From contig NZ_JAKFYQ010000001.1 of NCBI RefSeq assembly GCF_021533835.1, positions 439,001-503,000 on the forward strand: DNA of 64,000 nt, given 5' to 3'. Below the pieces are notes generated by a model. The model did not search any database, was not told the origin of the DNA, and worked only from the letters and a program-made list of their open reading frames with translations. The position numbers were made by a program, and so were the translations under genes. The stretch is from Synechococcus sp. Nb3U1 (lineage in GTDB: Bacteria > Cyanobacteriota > Cyanobacteriia > Thermostichales > Thermostichaceae). Shown one piece after another: positions 44,449 through 53,795 of the stretch (position 1 is its first letter; the number at the start of each line of letters is the position of its first letter).

Positions 44449-45099
44449 TCAGAGCTTGATAATGCCCTGCTGAAGTGCATTCACCACAGCATGAGTGCGA
44501 TCACGAGCACCAAGCTTGATCATAACATTAGTAACATGAAATTTAACAGTATTTTCGGTAATGTTAAGTTCGGAGGCAATGGCTTTGTTGTTTTTCCCTT
44601 TCGCCATCAGAGTTAAAACCTGATGTTCTCGCTCACTTAAGGATGGCCGTTCCATCCTGGCTGCTAGTTTGGTACCAATTTCAATCGGGACATACCGTTG
44701 CCCTTCGCTAACTGCACGAATCACCTCTAAAATTTCTGAGCAAGGGGTGTCTTTAAGCAAGTATGCCTTGGCTCCAGCACGGAGTCCTTGATAAATATCT
44801 TCACCAGTCTCATAAATTGAAAACATGATGATAGCCGCATGGGGAAACTCAGCTCTAATTCTAGTAATGGCTTCCACACCACTTACTTCTGGCATTTGTA
44901 GATCAAGAATAGCAACATCAGGCTGGTGAATACGAAACAATGTAATGGCATCTTGTCCGTTATTAACCTCTGCAATCACTTTCATGTCTGGTTGATCATT
45001 CAAAATAGCAACTAAGCCATGACTAACAATGGGGTGATCATCGGCAACCAAAATACGGATGGTTTTAGGGATTTGAGGCTGCATAGTCGGTTCTATCAT
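44449..45099 (-). CDS. NarL/FixJ-type response regulator
   Basis: 216-aa two-domain regulator. The receiver domain has the acidic pocket in LVADDHPIVSHGL, the phosphorylated D66 in VAILDLQMP and Lys in AYLLKDTP. A LuxR-type HTH occupies the last 60 residues (LSEREHQVLTLMAKGKNNKAIASELNITENTVKFHV). An internal ATG 15 bases in (45084) is an alternative start. It is 85 bases downstream of the matching histidine-kinase gene on the same strand, forming a NarX/NarL-like pair. Confidence 0.9.
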   Translation of the reverse strand: MIEPTMQPQIPKTIRILVADDHPIVSHGLVAILNDQPDMKVIAEVNNGQDAITLFRIHQPDVAILDLQMPEVSGVEAITRIRAEFPHAAIIMFSIYETGEDIYQGLRAGAKAYLLKDTPCSEILEVIRAVSEGQRYVPIEIGTKLAARMERPSLSEREHQVLTLMAKGKNNKAIASELNITENTVKFHVTNVMIKLGARDRTHAVVNALQQGIIKL

Positions 45100-45184
45100 G
45101 GCAGCATGTTCAATTTTGCAGAATTTTTCGGAGAGGAAGCTGAGGTAAAGATGAGAAGATCCTGTGAACGAAGTTTCTAACCGC

Positions 45185-46942
45185 TTACTTTGGCGGAGGG
45201 GTCATGTTGAGGATGACCGCAATGGTGGTTCCTTGACCCAGGTGGCTGACAAGATGCCAGGTTGCTCCAATCCGGGCTACCCGTTGCTGCATACCCAAGA
45301 GGCCAAATCCGTGACTAGATTGTTCAGGATCAAATCCACAGCCATCATCCTGAACTGTCAACTGTATCGTTTGTGGGCTGTAGTGCAGCTGGATACGAAT
45401 GGTTTGGGCATGAGCATGACGCAACGCATTGGTGATCGCTTCCTGAGTGATCCGCAGCAGGTTGAGCCCTAAGTCAGGATGAAGACGATAGGGTGTGCCT
45501 TCAATCTGAAATTGGATCGGTACTGATTGACCAGATGTCGTTTGCTCGATGAATTTGGCGATGGTTTGCGACGGGTCTTCATATTCGGTTGCCTCCAGGT
45601 ATAGAGTCCAGACAGATCGGCGGGCTTCTGCCAAGCCTTCTTGTGCCAGGGTTTGAGCAGTTTGTAAGTGAGCTTGAGCTTTTTCAGGCTGAGTGGTTGT
45701 GAAGTAGTGGACTGCTTGTAGTTGCATGAGGATCCCTCCAAACGCTTGTGCCAAGGTGTCGTGGATTTCTCGAGCCATGCGAGTACGCTCCTGAAGTAAA
45801 GCTGCTTGCTGAGCTTCTTCTGCAAGGCGACTTAAGGCCACAGCAAGGGTCAATTGCTGGGCGAGAGCATGTGCTAGTTCAACAGTTTGTCCAGAAAACA
45901 TGCGAAAGCTAGGCAAAAAGATAGCTAGATCGCCGATGTTCATATCTCCAACGCTGAGTGGAATATCAAGAAAAGGAAGCAACCCAAGTGAGGTAAAAAG
46001 CTGATCCGGATCCCCGTCGAGCTGTTGTAAGAGCTGTGTTCGCTGTACCGTGTTAAGGATTTGGCCTTGCCAATAGGTGAGATGTACATAAGCATGGGGA
46101 TCCGCGTGAACCCAATATTCAAGCAGTGGAGCATCAAACTGTTGGGCAATTAGTTTGAGAGTATTGCCGATAAAGCCATCCAGATCAGGATCTGTTGCAA
46201 GAGTATCGAGAGATTGCTTGAGAGCAGTGTTCGCTTTTACCAATTCGGCAACCCGAGTTTGCTCAGCTTGAAGGATGATGGTTTGTGCGCGCTCCCGTTG
46301 AATGGCACTGCCAATGCAATCGGCAATAGTTCTCAATACCGCAACTTCTGCGGGACTGACCTGAATCGCCTCCTGACAGTAATCGAAGCACAGTGCCCCC
46401 CACCACTGACCATTAACCCGAATGGGAACCGAATAGGCAGACTTGACTTGAGCACGAGCCAGTAGACTACGGAGAGGCTCAATCCACTCATCTAGCAAGC
46501 CCCCAAAGCCATCTCCTTCCAAAAAGTTCTGCCGCAAAAAAGTCGAATCGATATCTTCAGTACGGATATAGCTATCGCCCAGGTTGCTTTTAGGATTGCT
46601 CAAGCTAGGACTTGACCACTGATAAATGAAATTAAAGCGATTCGGCAAAGCTGATGAAGACTCATAGATGCTTTCTAATATATTGATTCGATCACACCCA
46701 GCTCCTTCTAAAAATATTCTCAAGGCCGTGTTAATGACTTCGTCAAAGTTTTCCATCGTCAGTAAAACATTGGCTGCTTTGGCGGTGGCAATAAGAAGGC
46801 GATCACGTCGCTGCAACATGCGATCATAATCTTCTATATTTGGAATGCGGCGCTGGATTACAGCTTCCCCCTCAGCCTGGCGGGGATCCTCGTTGTACAT
46901 CGTCTTTCCCTTGAAGTCATCCAACTGGGATGGAAAATCCAT
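45185..46942 (-). CDS. NarX-type GAF sensor histidine kinase
   Basis: 585 aa, no transmembrane helices. Two GAF-like domains (about residues 40-210 and 250-380), then a HisKA_3 dimerisation segment with the phospho-acceptor His in MAREIHDTLAQAFGGILMQL and a HATPase domain (DDGCGFDP, HGFGLLGMQQRV). This is the class that pairs with NarL/LuxR-type regulators, as encoded directly downstream. The GAF ligand is unknown. ATG at 46942 or 46900 (preceded by AAGGGA) are both possible starts. Confidence 0.85.
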   Translation of the reverse strand: MDFPSQLDDFKGKTMYNEDPRQAEGEAVIQRRIPNIEDYDRMLQRRDRLLIATAKAANVLLTMENFDEVINTALRIFLEGAGCDRINILESIYESSSALPNRFNFIYQWSSPSLSNPKSNLGDSYIRTEDIDSTFLRQNFLEGDGFGGLLDEWIEPLRSLLARAQVKSAYSVPIRVNGQWWGALCFDYCQEAIQVSPAEVAVLRTIADCIGSAIQRERAQTIILQAEQTRVAELVKANTALKQSLDTLATDPDLDGFIGNTLKLIAQQFDAPLLEYWVHADPHAYVHLTYWQGQILNTVQRTQLLQQLDGDPDQLFTSLGLLPFLDIPLSVGDMNIGDLAIFLPSFRMFSGQTVELAHALAQQLTLAVALSRLAEEAQQAALLQERTRMAREIHDTLAQAFGGILMQLQAVHYFTTTQPEKAQAHLQTAQTLAQEGLAEARRSVWTLYLEATEYEDPSQTIAKFIEQTTSGQSVPIQFQIEGTPYRLHPDLGLNLLRITQEAITNALRHAHAQTIRIQLHYSPQTIQLTVQDDGCGFDPEQSSHGFGLLGMQQRVARIGATWHLVSHLGQGTTIAVILNMTPPPK

Positions 46943-47366
46943 CCACTACAAATCAGAGCTCGGCGCATCAAGCTAAGTCTGAAAACATCAAGATCTCTCA
47001 AAGGGATCCTATTCCCAGTCAGCCAAAAATTTCCCAAGGTCATAACAACCTTGAGCCTTACCCATTGGTTTTCACAACATCACAGGTCAGGAACATCTGA
47101 CCCTAGAAGCCGTCGCTATCTAGGTCAGTGGGGGAAAACATCTTCTCAACATTCTCCCAATTACCTCTCGCGCCACAGGCCGAGTTGCAGCCTTTTCTGA
47201 CTCCACACAAACCCTTGAGCTAGGCAAAAAACCTTATAGAGCAAGGGATTGACCTGAATCTGCTGTATCAGATAACTCTGGAGAAGGCTGTAGCTTGGTA
47301 TCTCTATTGTCAACATCCCCCTAGCAGGGGTCTTCCAGATTTTTGCGCCTTTTTTACAAGTTCTTG
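46943..47366. other. Gap containing MITE copy C
   Basis: 424 bases between the histidine-kinase start and the AraC gene end. It includes the 107-bp element at 47186-47292 and a small hairpin (CCCCT 47318-47322 with AGGGG 47326-47330) that may help terminate the AraC transcript. Confidence 0.5.
47186..47292. mobile_element. MITE, copy C (107 bp)
   Basis: Same length and sequence layout as copy B: begins TGCAGCCTTTTC, ends GAGAAGGCTGTA, with the internal block AGCTAGGCAAAAAACCTTAT shared almost exactly. The left TA is changed to TG, and the ends are slightly degraded, suggesting an older insertion. No coding capacity. Confidence 0.75.
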
Positions 47367-48260
47367 CTAGTGCTGCCTCAAAAACTCTTTGGGGGTAACA
47401 CCCGTCAGCCGCTTGAAGTGATGGTAGAGATGCCCTTGACTGGTAAAGCCCACTGCATAAGCTATCTCAGCAATAGGCAGGTGTTTCTGCAAGAGAAGTT
47501 GCTTAGCCTGTTCAACACGACACTGAATGTGATATTTGTGCGGTGCCATACCAGTCGATTGCTTAAAAAGCCGAGAAAAGTGATAAGGGCTTAATTGGAC
47601 TAGGTTAGCCAGCTCTGACAAACTTAAATCACGATCCAGATATTCCTGTATATAGGCAACGACTTGTCGTAATTTTTGATCAGATAGGCCTTTCGCAGTG
47701 CTTTTTGGCTTGAATTTTTGGCTCGAATAGCGAGAGATCAAATGAGCTGCCAACGCAGTGGACATTGCATCCGCATAAAGCTTAGTGGCTGAACCGTCAA
47801 TTTCTAAAGATGTCTTAAGGGCAACGGCAATTTGATAGATTAAGGGGTCGAAATCACGACGCAACCTAGGGATCAACTCAATTTCTTCTCGCTCGCACAG
47901 TTCTGCTCCCACTCGCACGAAAATAGTTTTCTCCAAGAACAAGTCGAGGTAGGTGGCTTCTTGATACCACTCAAACTCTTGCCACAAGTCGGCAGGGTAA
48001 ATACCGATGTCACCGGGAACGGAATCGATGGTTGCGGTGTGCCCATCTAGTTTCGATCGTACTTTGACAGAATTGCCATAATTCACACAGATGGTGTGAA
48101 AACTAGGATTGTATTCTGGAATGGAAAAAGGCGGTTGCTGGGCTAGCACAAGGTGAAACCCTCTCCAATCTGCACCCTGACTGGAAAGAAGCGGGGTGTG
48201 TGGATAGAGAAGGCCCACTTGGCTGGAGAGGTCAGGAATGGAAGGAGTCGGAGGTGCCAT
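47367..48260 (-). CDS. AraC-family transcriptional regulator
   Basis: 297 aa. The C-terminal 100 residues form the double HTH domain: VAYIQEYLDRDLSLSELANLVQLSPYHFSRLFKQSTGMAPHKY and the second helix pair LPIAEIAYAVGFTSQGHLYHHFKRLTGVTPKEFLRQH. The N-terminal 180 residues are a cupin-like sensor region without a recognisable ligand. It is not paired with an obvious target operon. The neighbouring kinase/regulator genes are in the same orientation but separated by the MITE. Confidence 0.87.
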   Translation of the reverse strand: MAPPTPSIPDLSSQVGLLYPHTPLLSSQGADWRGFHLVLAQQPPFSIPEYNPSFHTICVNYGNSVKVRSKLDGHTATIDSVPGDIGIYPADLWQEFEWYQEATYLDLFLEKTIFVRVGAELCEREEIELIPRLRRDFDPLIYQIAVALKTSLEIDGSATKLYADAMSTALAAHLISRYSSQKFKPKSTAKGLSDQKLRQVVAYIQEYLDRDLSLSELANLVQLSPYHFSRLFKQSTGMAPHKYHIQCRVEQAKQLLLQKHLPIAEIAYAVGFTSQGHLYHHFKRLTGVTPKEFLRQH

Positions 48261-48461
48261 GCCAGCCCAAACTAGGGGTTATAAAAGATAAAGTAAATCC
48301 TAACAGGGAACCCGTGAAAGAGCTGTAAGGCTGACCTGATAGAGGTGTACTCCCTAGTCAGGCCCAAGCCAGCAAGAGAGGCCTTGGGATCATAGCCGTA
48401 CCTTACCCAAGCACTGGTACTCCCCCAGGCAGACGTCTCATCCACCCGATGGTTAGTATGG

Positions 48462-48923
48462 TTAGTAAATGTAAATGCCCCCTTGATCGTCCACATTTAG
48501 GGTGCGGTCTCCATTCACATCGTTGATCTTACGGACTTCCAGGCTGAGTTGATTGCCTTCCGCCGACAAGCCATAGTTAAGAGCAGAGCGCTCCAGGGTA
48601 TTGATCGTTAAATAGGCGGGAAACTGATCGATCTGAAGCACAACAGCGTCTCCAGCGAGCAAACTTTCCACATCATCTCTGGGGCCTGTCAACCCATATT
48701 CTAAAAGGGATCCCGCTTGATTCAAAATGCGAATTTGTATCGGCTGGGTGGGATTGATGCGGGCAATCGGTTGCCAAGGGCCGGGGCGAAAAGAGCTAGC
48801 AGTTTGAGCTGCTGCCTTAGGCTCAAGAGAAGGGATCCCGTTCAAGGTTATCCCCAGAATCAGTGTCAACCCACCGATCATGCTTTTGGTAGGCAGAGTT
48901 AGACAAGACATAGGCTTAAACAT
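48462..48923 (-). CDS. Exported protein with EF-hand-like C-terminus
   Basis: 153 aa, function unknown. A signal peptide (MIGGLTLILGITLNGIPSL, cut near AAAQ) precedes a beta-rich domain (ARINPTQPIQIRILNQAGSLLEYGLTG). The end of the protein has an EF-hand/dockerin-like loop DVNGDRTLNVDDQG, consistent with calcium binding. ATG at 48923 is chosen because it leads into the signal peptide. It lies between zwf and the AraC gene on the same strand as zwf, 42 bases after zwf's end. Confidence 0.65.
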   Translation of the reverse strand: MFKPMSCLTLPTKSMIGGLTLILGITLNGIPSLEPKAAAQTASSFRPGPWQPIARINPTQPIQIRILNQAGSLLEYGLTGPRDDVESLLAGDAVVLQIDQFPAYLTINTLERSALNYGLSAEGNQLSLEVRKINDVNGDRTLNVDDQGGIYIY

Positions 48924-48964
48924 TCCAGAGGGGTCTACTATAGGAAAATCCGACCCAACCCGGA

Positions 48965-50518
48965 TCAAAGCCGTCGCCAACGCCGCCCCGACTGGGCCAA
49001 CAGATCTTCCGCTGCCTTTGGACCCCAAGTGCCCGCCTCATAAGTGAAAACAGGTGGAGCAGCACCGCTGCCATTGCCACTACTGGGCTCCGATTCCCAG
49101 GCCGATAACACCGGGGTGACTACGCGCCACGCCGCTTCCACCTCATCAGCACGGGTGAACAGCGTCGGATCCGACAACAAACAATCCAGCAGTAGGCGGT
49201 CGTAAGCATCGGGAGTCCCTGCGCCAAAAGCAGAGCCGTAACGAAAATCCATATCCACAGAGCGGGTGCGGATCTCCGGCCCCGGCATTTTGGCCTCGAA
49301 GCGCAGCGAGATCCCTTCATTGGGTTGGATCCGCAGCACCAAAATATTGGGACTCACCTCCCGCGCGGCCGACTGAAACAGGGAGAGGGGTACCTGCTTG
49401 AAGTGGATCGCTACCTCCGAGATTTTTTTGGGCAACCGTTTGCCGGTGCGCAGATAGAAGGGCACCCCTTTCCACCGCCAAGTATCGCACTCCAGTTTCA
49501 GGGCCACGTAGGTGGGCGTGGTGGAAGCTGGGTTGACATTGGGCTCCTGCAGATAACCCACCACTGGCTTGCCTGCCATCCAACCGGCCCCATACTGACC
49601 CCGAATGGCCGCTGCGGCCACATTGCGCGTATCTGCCAGACGAGTTGCTTGTAGCACTTTAGTCTTCTCGTTGCGCACCCCATCACTGCGCAACGAAACC
49701 GGCGGTTCCATCGCCGTCAGGCAATACACCTGCATCAAGTGGTTCTGCACCATATCCCGCAGTGCGCCAGAGGAGTCGTAATAACCTGCTCGATCCTCAA
49801 CGCCCACGGTTTCTGCCACTGTGATCTGCACATGATCGATGAAGTTACGGTTCCAGAGGGGTTCAAAAATGGCATTGGCAAAGCGAAAGACCAACAGGTT
49901 CTGCACTGTTTCTTTACCGAGATAGTGATCGATGCGGTAGATTTGCTCCTCATGGCAAACCCGCTGCACAATCCGGTTCAGTTCCTGGGCGGAGGTGAGG
50001 TCGTGGCCAAAAGGCTTCTCGATCACCACCCGCGTTTTGATGGGATCCGCCACCATCCCTGCCGCCCCCAACTGCTGAATGGCCTGGGCATAAAAATCTG
50101 GCGAAACAGCTAGATAGAAAACCCGGTTGCCGCGGGTACCCCGTTCCGCATCCAGTTGGCTGAGCAGTTGGTTCAGTTGGGTGTAGCTGTCCGGATCGCC
50201 AATATCCAGGCGGGAGTAGAACAAACGGCTGGCAAATTCTTCCCAGAGGGCTTCAGGGCCGAGATCCTTGGCGGCAAATTCTTGCATAGCAGCCCGCATT
50301 TTTTCGCGGTAAACTTCGTGGGTCCAGTCGCGGCGAGCCACCCCCACTAAGGTAAACTCTGGCGGTAGGCGCCGTTGCACAAATAGCCGATAGTAGGCCG
50401 GGATCAGCTTACGGGCGGCAAGGTCTCCTGAAGCGCCAAATTGCACCAAAATACAGGGATCCGGGGTGCGTTCTTGGTTGAGGCCAACGCGGAGGGGGTT
50501 TTCAGCCAGGGTCACCAT
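48965..50518 (-). CDS. zwf: Glucose-6-phosphate 1-dehydrogenase
   Basis: First enzyme of the oxidative pentose phosphate (and Entner-Doudoroff) pathway: oxidises glucose-6-phosphate with NADP. 517 aa, normal length. The dinucleotide-binding [16 protein letters not shown] is near the N-terminus, and the substrate motif [13 protein letters not shown] contains the catalytic His and Lys. [12 protein letters not shown] and [18 protein letters not shown] are also typical. It is downstream of fbp on the same strand (about 47 bases), a common cyanobacterial arrangement, but opcA, its usual companion and redox activator, is not next in line. Confidence 0.95.
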   Translation of the reverse strand: MVTLAENPLRVGLNQERTPDPCILVQFGASGDLAARKLIPAYYRLFVQRRLPPEFTLVGVARRDWTHEVYREKMRAAMQEFAAKDLGPEALWEEFASRLFYSRLDIGDPDSYTQLNQLLSQLDAERGTRGNRVFYLAVSPDFYAQAIQQLGAAGMVADPIKTRVVIEKPFGHDLTSAQELNRIVQRVCHEEQIYRIDHYLGKETVQNLLVFRFANAIFEPLWNRNFIDHVQITVAETVGVEDRAGYYDSSGALRDMVQNHLMQVYCLTAMEPPVSLRSDGVRNEKTKVLQATRLADTRNVAAAAIRGQYGAGWMAGKPVVGYLQEPNVNPASTTPTYVALKLECDTWRWKGVPFYLRTGKRLPKKISEVAIHFKQVPLSLFQSAAREVSPNILVLRIQPNEGISLRFEAKMPGPEIRTRSVDMDFRYGSAFGAGTPDAYDRLLLDCLLSDPTLFTRADEVEAAWRVVTPVLSAWESEPSSGNGSGAAPPVFTYEAGTWGPKAAEDLLAQSGRRWRRL

Positions 50519-50565
50519 AGAATTAGCTCGGGTTGGGTAGTAGGGACGGAGTCAAGAAACAGCAG

Positions 50566-51621
50566 TTAAGGACTCAGCGAACCATTCAGGCAGTTCTGCA
50601 CTTCTGCCACGTTTTCACGGCTACCAATGATCAACGGCACCCGTTGGTGCAGGGCTTGGGGAGGAATATCCAAAATCGATTCTGTGCCGGTGGTGGCCAT
50701 ACCCCCCGCTTGTTCTGCCAAAAAGGCTAGCGGGGCTGCTTCGTACATGAGGCGCAACTTGCCTTCCGGTTTCTGTTGGGTGCCGGGATAGAGGTAAACC
50801 CCCCCCTGCAGAAGAATACGGTGAAAATCCGCCACCAAGGCACCGCTGTAGCGAGAGGTATAGCCATCGCGACGATGCACATAACGGACAAAGTTTTGGA
50901 TCCCTTCGCTCCACTGACAGAAATACCCCTCGTTAAGGCTGTAAACGGAGCCGCGCTCGGGGGTGCGAATAGGGCTCTGGGAGAGAATGAATTCCCCCAA
51001 GCTGGGATCCAACGTGAAGCTGTGTACCCCTTTGCCGATGGAGTACACCAGTTGGGTGCTGGGGCCATAGAGAATGTAGCCAGCCGCCAGTTGGTTACGA
51101 CCTGGCTGCAGCAGATCCTCGTTATCGGTTTCGGGGCGGTTGTCTAGGGGGCGGAGCACAGAGAAAATTGAGCCGACGGTCAGGTTGGCATCGATATTGG
51201 AAGAGCCATCCAGTGGGTCGATCAGCAGGGCCAAACGGCTGAGGGAGCAATTTTCGGGTAGGCGGGCTGGGGTTTTCATCTCCTCAGACACCAACCGACA
51301 GACCAATCCTGTTTGTTCTAAAGCCCGAATAAAGGCCCGGTTGGCGTAGTCGTCCATCTGTTGCTGCTCTTCCCCCTGGACATTAACGCTGCCGGTGATC
51401 CCGAGGGCATCTTCGATCAGTCCAGATTGGCCTAGACGGCGGGCGATCATCTTGCCAGCCAGAGCAATGCGGTTGAGCAGAGCACTAAAGTCTTGAGCTT
51501 CGGCGGTAAAACTTTCAAACTGCTGCAGAACATGGCGGGAGAGAGTGAGCACATCCCGCAACATCTCTCGTTCGGTGCTGCTAGGCAACACACTAGGGGA
51601 GGAGGGAGAACTCAAAGCCAT
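50566..51621 (-). CDS. fbp: Fructose-1,6-bisphosphatase, class I
   Basis: Hydrolyses fructose-1,6-bisphosphate in gluconeogenesis and the Calvin cycle. 351 aa with the class I metal-site motif [26 protein letters not shown]. Also present are [22 protein letters not shown] and [20 protein letters not shown]. The N-terminal Ser-rich segment ([14 protein letters not shown]) is unusual but short. Cotranscription with zwf is likely from orientation and spacing. Confidence 0.93.
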   Translation of the reverse strand: MALSSPSSPSVLPSSTEREMLRDVLTLSRHVLQQFESFTAEAQDFSALLNRIALAGKMIARRLGQSGLIEDALGITGSVNVQGEEQQQMDDYANRAFIRALEQTGLVCRLVSEEMKTPARLPENCSLSRLALLIDPLDGSSNIDANLTVGSIFSVLRPLDNRPETDNEDLLQPGRNQLAAGYILYGPSTQLVYSIGKGVHSFTLDPSLGEFILSQSPIRTPERGSVYSLNEGYFCQWSEGIQNFVRYVHRRDGYTSRYSGALVADFHRILLQGGVYLYPGTQQKPEGKLRLMYEAAPLAFLAEQAGGMATTGTESILDIPPQALHQRVPLIIGSRENVAEVQNCLNGSLSP

Positions 51622-51939
51622 ATATGGGGCTTCGCGAGTGCGAAGGGGAAAGGTCAGGCAAGGGATCCTACAGAAAAGACCTACTTCTAGATCCGCTGTG
51701 CTCTAGGCTATGTCAGGGACAAACAGAAGAACTAGGATCCAACCCACTAGGATCCCTTTACTAGGTAGGCTGGCTGATGATCTTCCCCGTCGGTGAGAAC
51801 TTAAAGAGTTGCTTCAGATTTTCTCTGCTGGGACAGGCACTACCCACTAGGAAAAACAGGATAGGATCAATCCCACTGCGAATAAATTGGATCCTGTACT
51901 TGGATCTTAGAACCATAAATATCTTGCTCCCATTTTCCC
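51622..51939. other. Divergent region between fbp and ilvD
   Basis: 318 bases containing promoters for both flanking genes. It is notable for repeated CACTAGGA/CTAGGATC motifs (around 51730, 51748, 51766 and 51851), some overlapping GGATCC. No coding signal is seen. Confidence 0.4.
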
Positions 51940-53640
51940 ATGACCGCAACCTCTTCTCCCACCCTGCGCAGCCAAGTTGTCACCCAAGGGGTGCAGCGAT
52001 CCCCCAACCGAGCCATGCTCAGGGCGGTAGGTTTTCAGGATGAAGATTTCTCCAAGCCGATTGTGGGCATTGCCAACGGCCACAGCACCATCACCCCCTG
52101 CAACATGGGGATCCAACCTCTGGCTAACTGTGCTGAAGCCGCCCTAAGAACTGCCGGCTGTATGCCCCAGATGTTTGGCACCATCACCATCAGCGATGGC
52201 ATCTCCATGGGCACAGAGGGCATGAAATACTCGCTGGTATCGCGGGAAGTGATTGCTGATGCCATTGAAACAGCAGTGAACGGACAAAGTATGGACGGCC
52301 TGCTAGCCATTGGCGGTTGTGATAAGAATATGCCAGGGGCGATGATCGCCATTGCCCGCATCAATGTTCCGGCCATTTTCGTCTACGGCGGCACCATCAA
52401 ACCAGGGCACTACAATGGCCGCGACCTGACGGTGGTGAGTGCTTTTGAAGCAGTGGGAGAGTTCAGCGCTGGGCGGATCTCGGAGGAGGAGCTTTTGGCA
52501 GTGGAACGCCACGCCTGCCCTGGAGCCGGTTCTTGTGGCGGCATGTTCACAGCCAACACCATGTCCAGTGCCTTTGAAGCCATGGGCATAAGCTTGCCCT
52601 ACTCCTCCACTATGGCTGCCGAAGACGACGAAAAAGCCGATAGTGCTGCCGAATCCGCTAAGGTATTGGCGGAAGCAATCAAAGCCAACATCCGACCGCG
52701 AGACATCATTACCCGCCAGAGCATTGAAAATGCTATCTCGGTAATCATGGCCGTGGGGGGATCCACCAACGCAGTGCTGCACTTTTTGGCGATTGCCCAT
52801 GCGGCTGAAGTACCTCTCACTCTGGATGATTTTGAGACCATCCGCGCCAGGGTACCGGTGCTCTGTGATTTGAAACCTTCAGGGCGCTTTGTGGCTACCG
52901 ATCTGCATCGAGCTGGTGGGATCCCACAGGTGATGAAAATACTTCTTAATCACGGCCTCCTGCATGGAGACTGCCTGACTATCTCCGGCCAGACGATTGC
53001 GGAAGTGCTACGGGAAGTGCCGGATGAGCCCCGCCCTGACCAAGAGGTGATCCGTCCCTGGAATAACCCGATGTATGCTCAAGGCCACCTAGCAATCCTG
53101 AAAGGGAATCTGGCCAGTGAAGGGGCGGTAGCCAAGATTACAGGGGTGAAGAATCCCAGGATTACTGGGCCGGCACGGGTGTTTGAATCCGAAGAAGCCT
53201 GTTTGCAGGCAATCCTAGCCGGCCAGATCCGAGCAGGGGATGTGATTGTCATCCGCTACGAAGGCCCCAAAGGTGGCCCAGGTATGCGGGAAATGCTCTC
53301 CCCCACCTCGGCCATTATTGGGGCTGGCCTAGGAGATAGCGTCGGCTTAATTACCGATGGCCGCTTTTCGGGGGGAACCTACGGCATGGTGGTGGGCCAT
53401 GTGGCTCCAGAGGCCTATGTGGGGGGCACAATTGCCCTAGTGGAAGAAGGAGATTCCATTACCATCGATGCCCCGGCGCGGCTGCTGCAGCTGAACGTGA
53501 GTGAGGAAGAACTAGCCCAACGGCGAGCAAAGTGGTCTGCCCCCAAACCTCGCTACAAACGGGGCACCTTGGCCAAATATGCCAAGCTGGTGTCTAGCAG
53601 TAGCCTCGGAGCAGTAACGGATTTGGGGTTGTTTGAGTGA
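51940..53640 (+). CDS. ilvD: Dihydroxy-acid dehydratase
   Basis: Fe-S enzyme of branched-chain amino-acid synthesis, converting dihydroxy acids to 2-keto acids. 566 aa. Iron-sulfur cysteines are at C54 ([10 protein letters not shown]), C127 ([11 protein letters not shown]) and in [20 protein letters not shown]; downstream [12 protein letters not shown] and [21 protein letters not shown] complete the family pattern. The leuB gene of the same pathway lies 3.6 kb away on the other strand. Confidence 0.95.
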   Translation: MTATSSPTLRSQVVTQGVQRSPNRAMLRAVGFQDEDFSKPIVGIANGHSTITPCNMGIQPLANCAEAALRTAGCMPQMFGTITISDGISMGTEGMKYSLVSREVIADAIETAVNGQSMDGLLAIGGCDKNMPGAMIAIARINVPAIFVYGGTIKPGHYNGRDLTVVSAFEAVGEFSAGRISEEELLAVERHACPGAGSCGGMFTANTMSSAFEAMGISLPYSSTMAAEDDEKADSAAESAKVLAEAIKANIRPRDIITRQSIENAISVIMAVGGSTNAVLHFLAIAHAAEVPLTLDDFETIRARVPVLCDLKPSGRFVATDLHRAGGIPQVMKILLNHGLLHGDCLTISGQTIAEVLREVPDEPRPDQEVIRPWNNPMYAQGHLAILKGNLASEGAVAKITGVKNPRITGPARVFESEEACLQAILAGQIRAGDVIVIRYEGPKGGPGMREMLSPTSAIIGAGLGDSVGLITDGRFSGGTYGMVVGHVAPEAYVGGTIALVEEGDSITIDAPARLLQLNVSEEELAQRRAKWSAPKPRYKRGTLAKYAKLVSSSSLGAVTDLGLFE

Positions 53641-53761
53641 GATGGGGCTGAATCAAATTCCGTCTCAGGTGCTCTAAGTTAGATGCTCTAAGAAGCAAAA
53701 AATGGCAGAGACTCCCTAGGGATCCCTGCCCTATTAGGTTGTCCTAGACGTGATCAATTCC

Positions 53762-53790
53762 GATTCTGATCATCTCATCTGAGCAGAATC
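53762..53790 (+). terminator. Hairpin in the ilvD-phoX convergent gap
   Basis: GATTCTG (53762-53768) pairs with CAGAATC (53784-53790) and is followed by TTT. It lies 122 bases after ilvD and just beyond the phoX stop on the other strand. A second, GGGATCCC-containing hairpin (GGCAG/CTGCC) is near 53703-53729. Either could end transcription from both sides. Confidence 0.4.
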
Positions 53791-53795
53791 TTTGA

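Noticed and set aside
51722..51860. Iterated CTAGGATC motifs as a CRISPR-like or origin-like array
   Set aside because: Only a few irregularly spaced short repeats, no constant spacers and no DnaA-box cluster.
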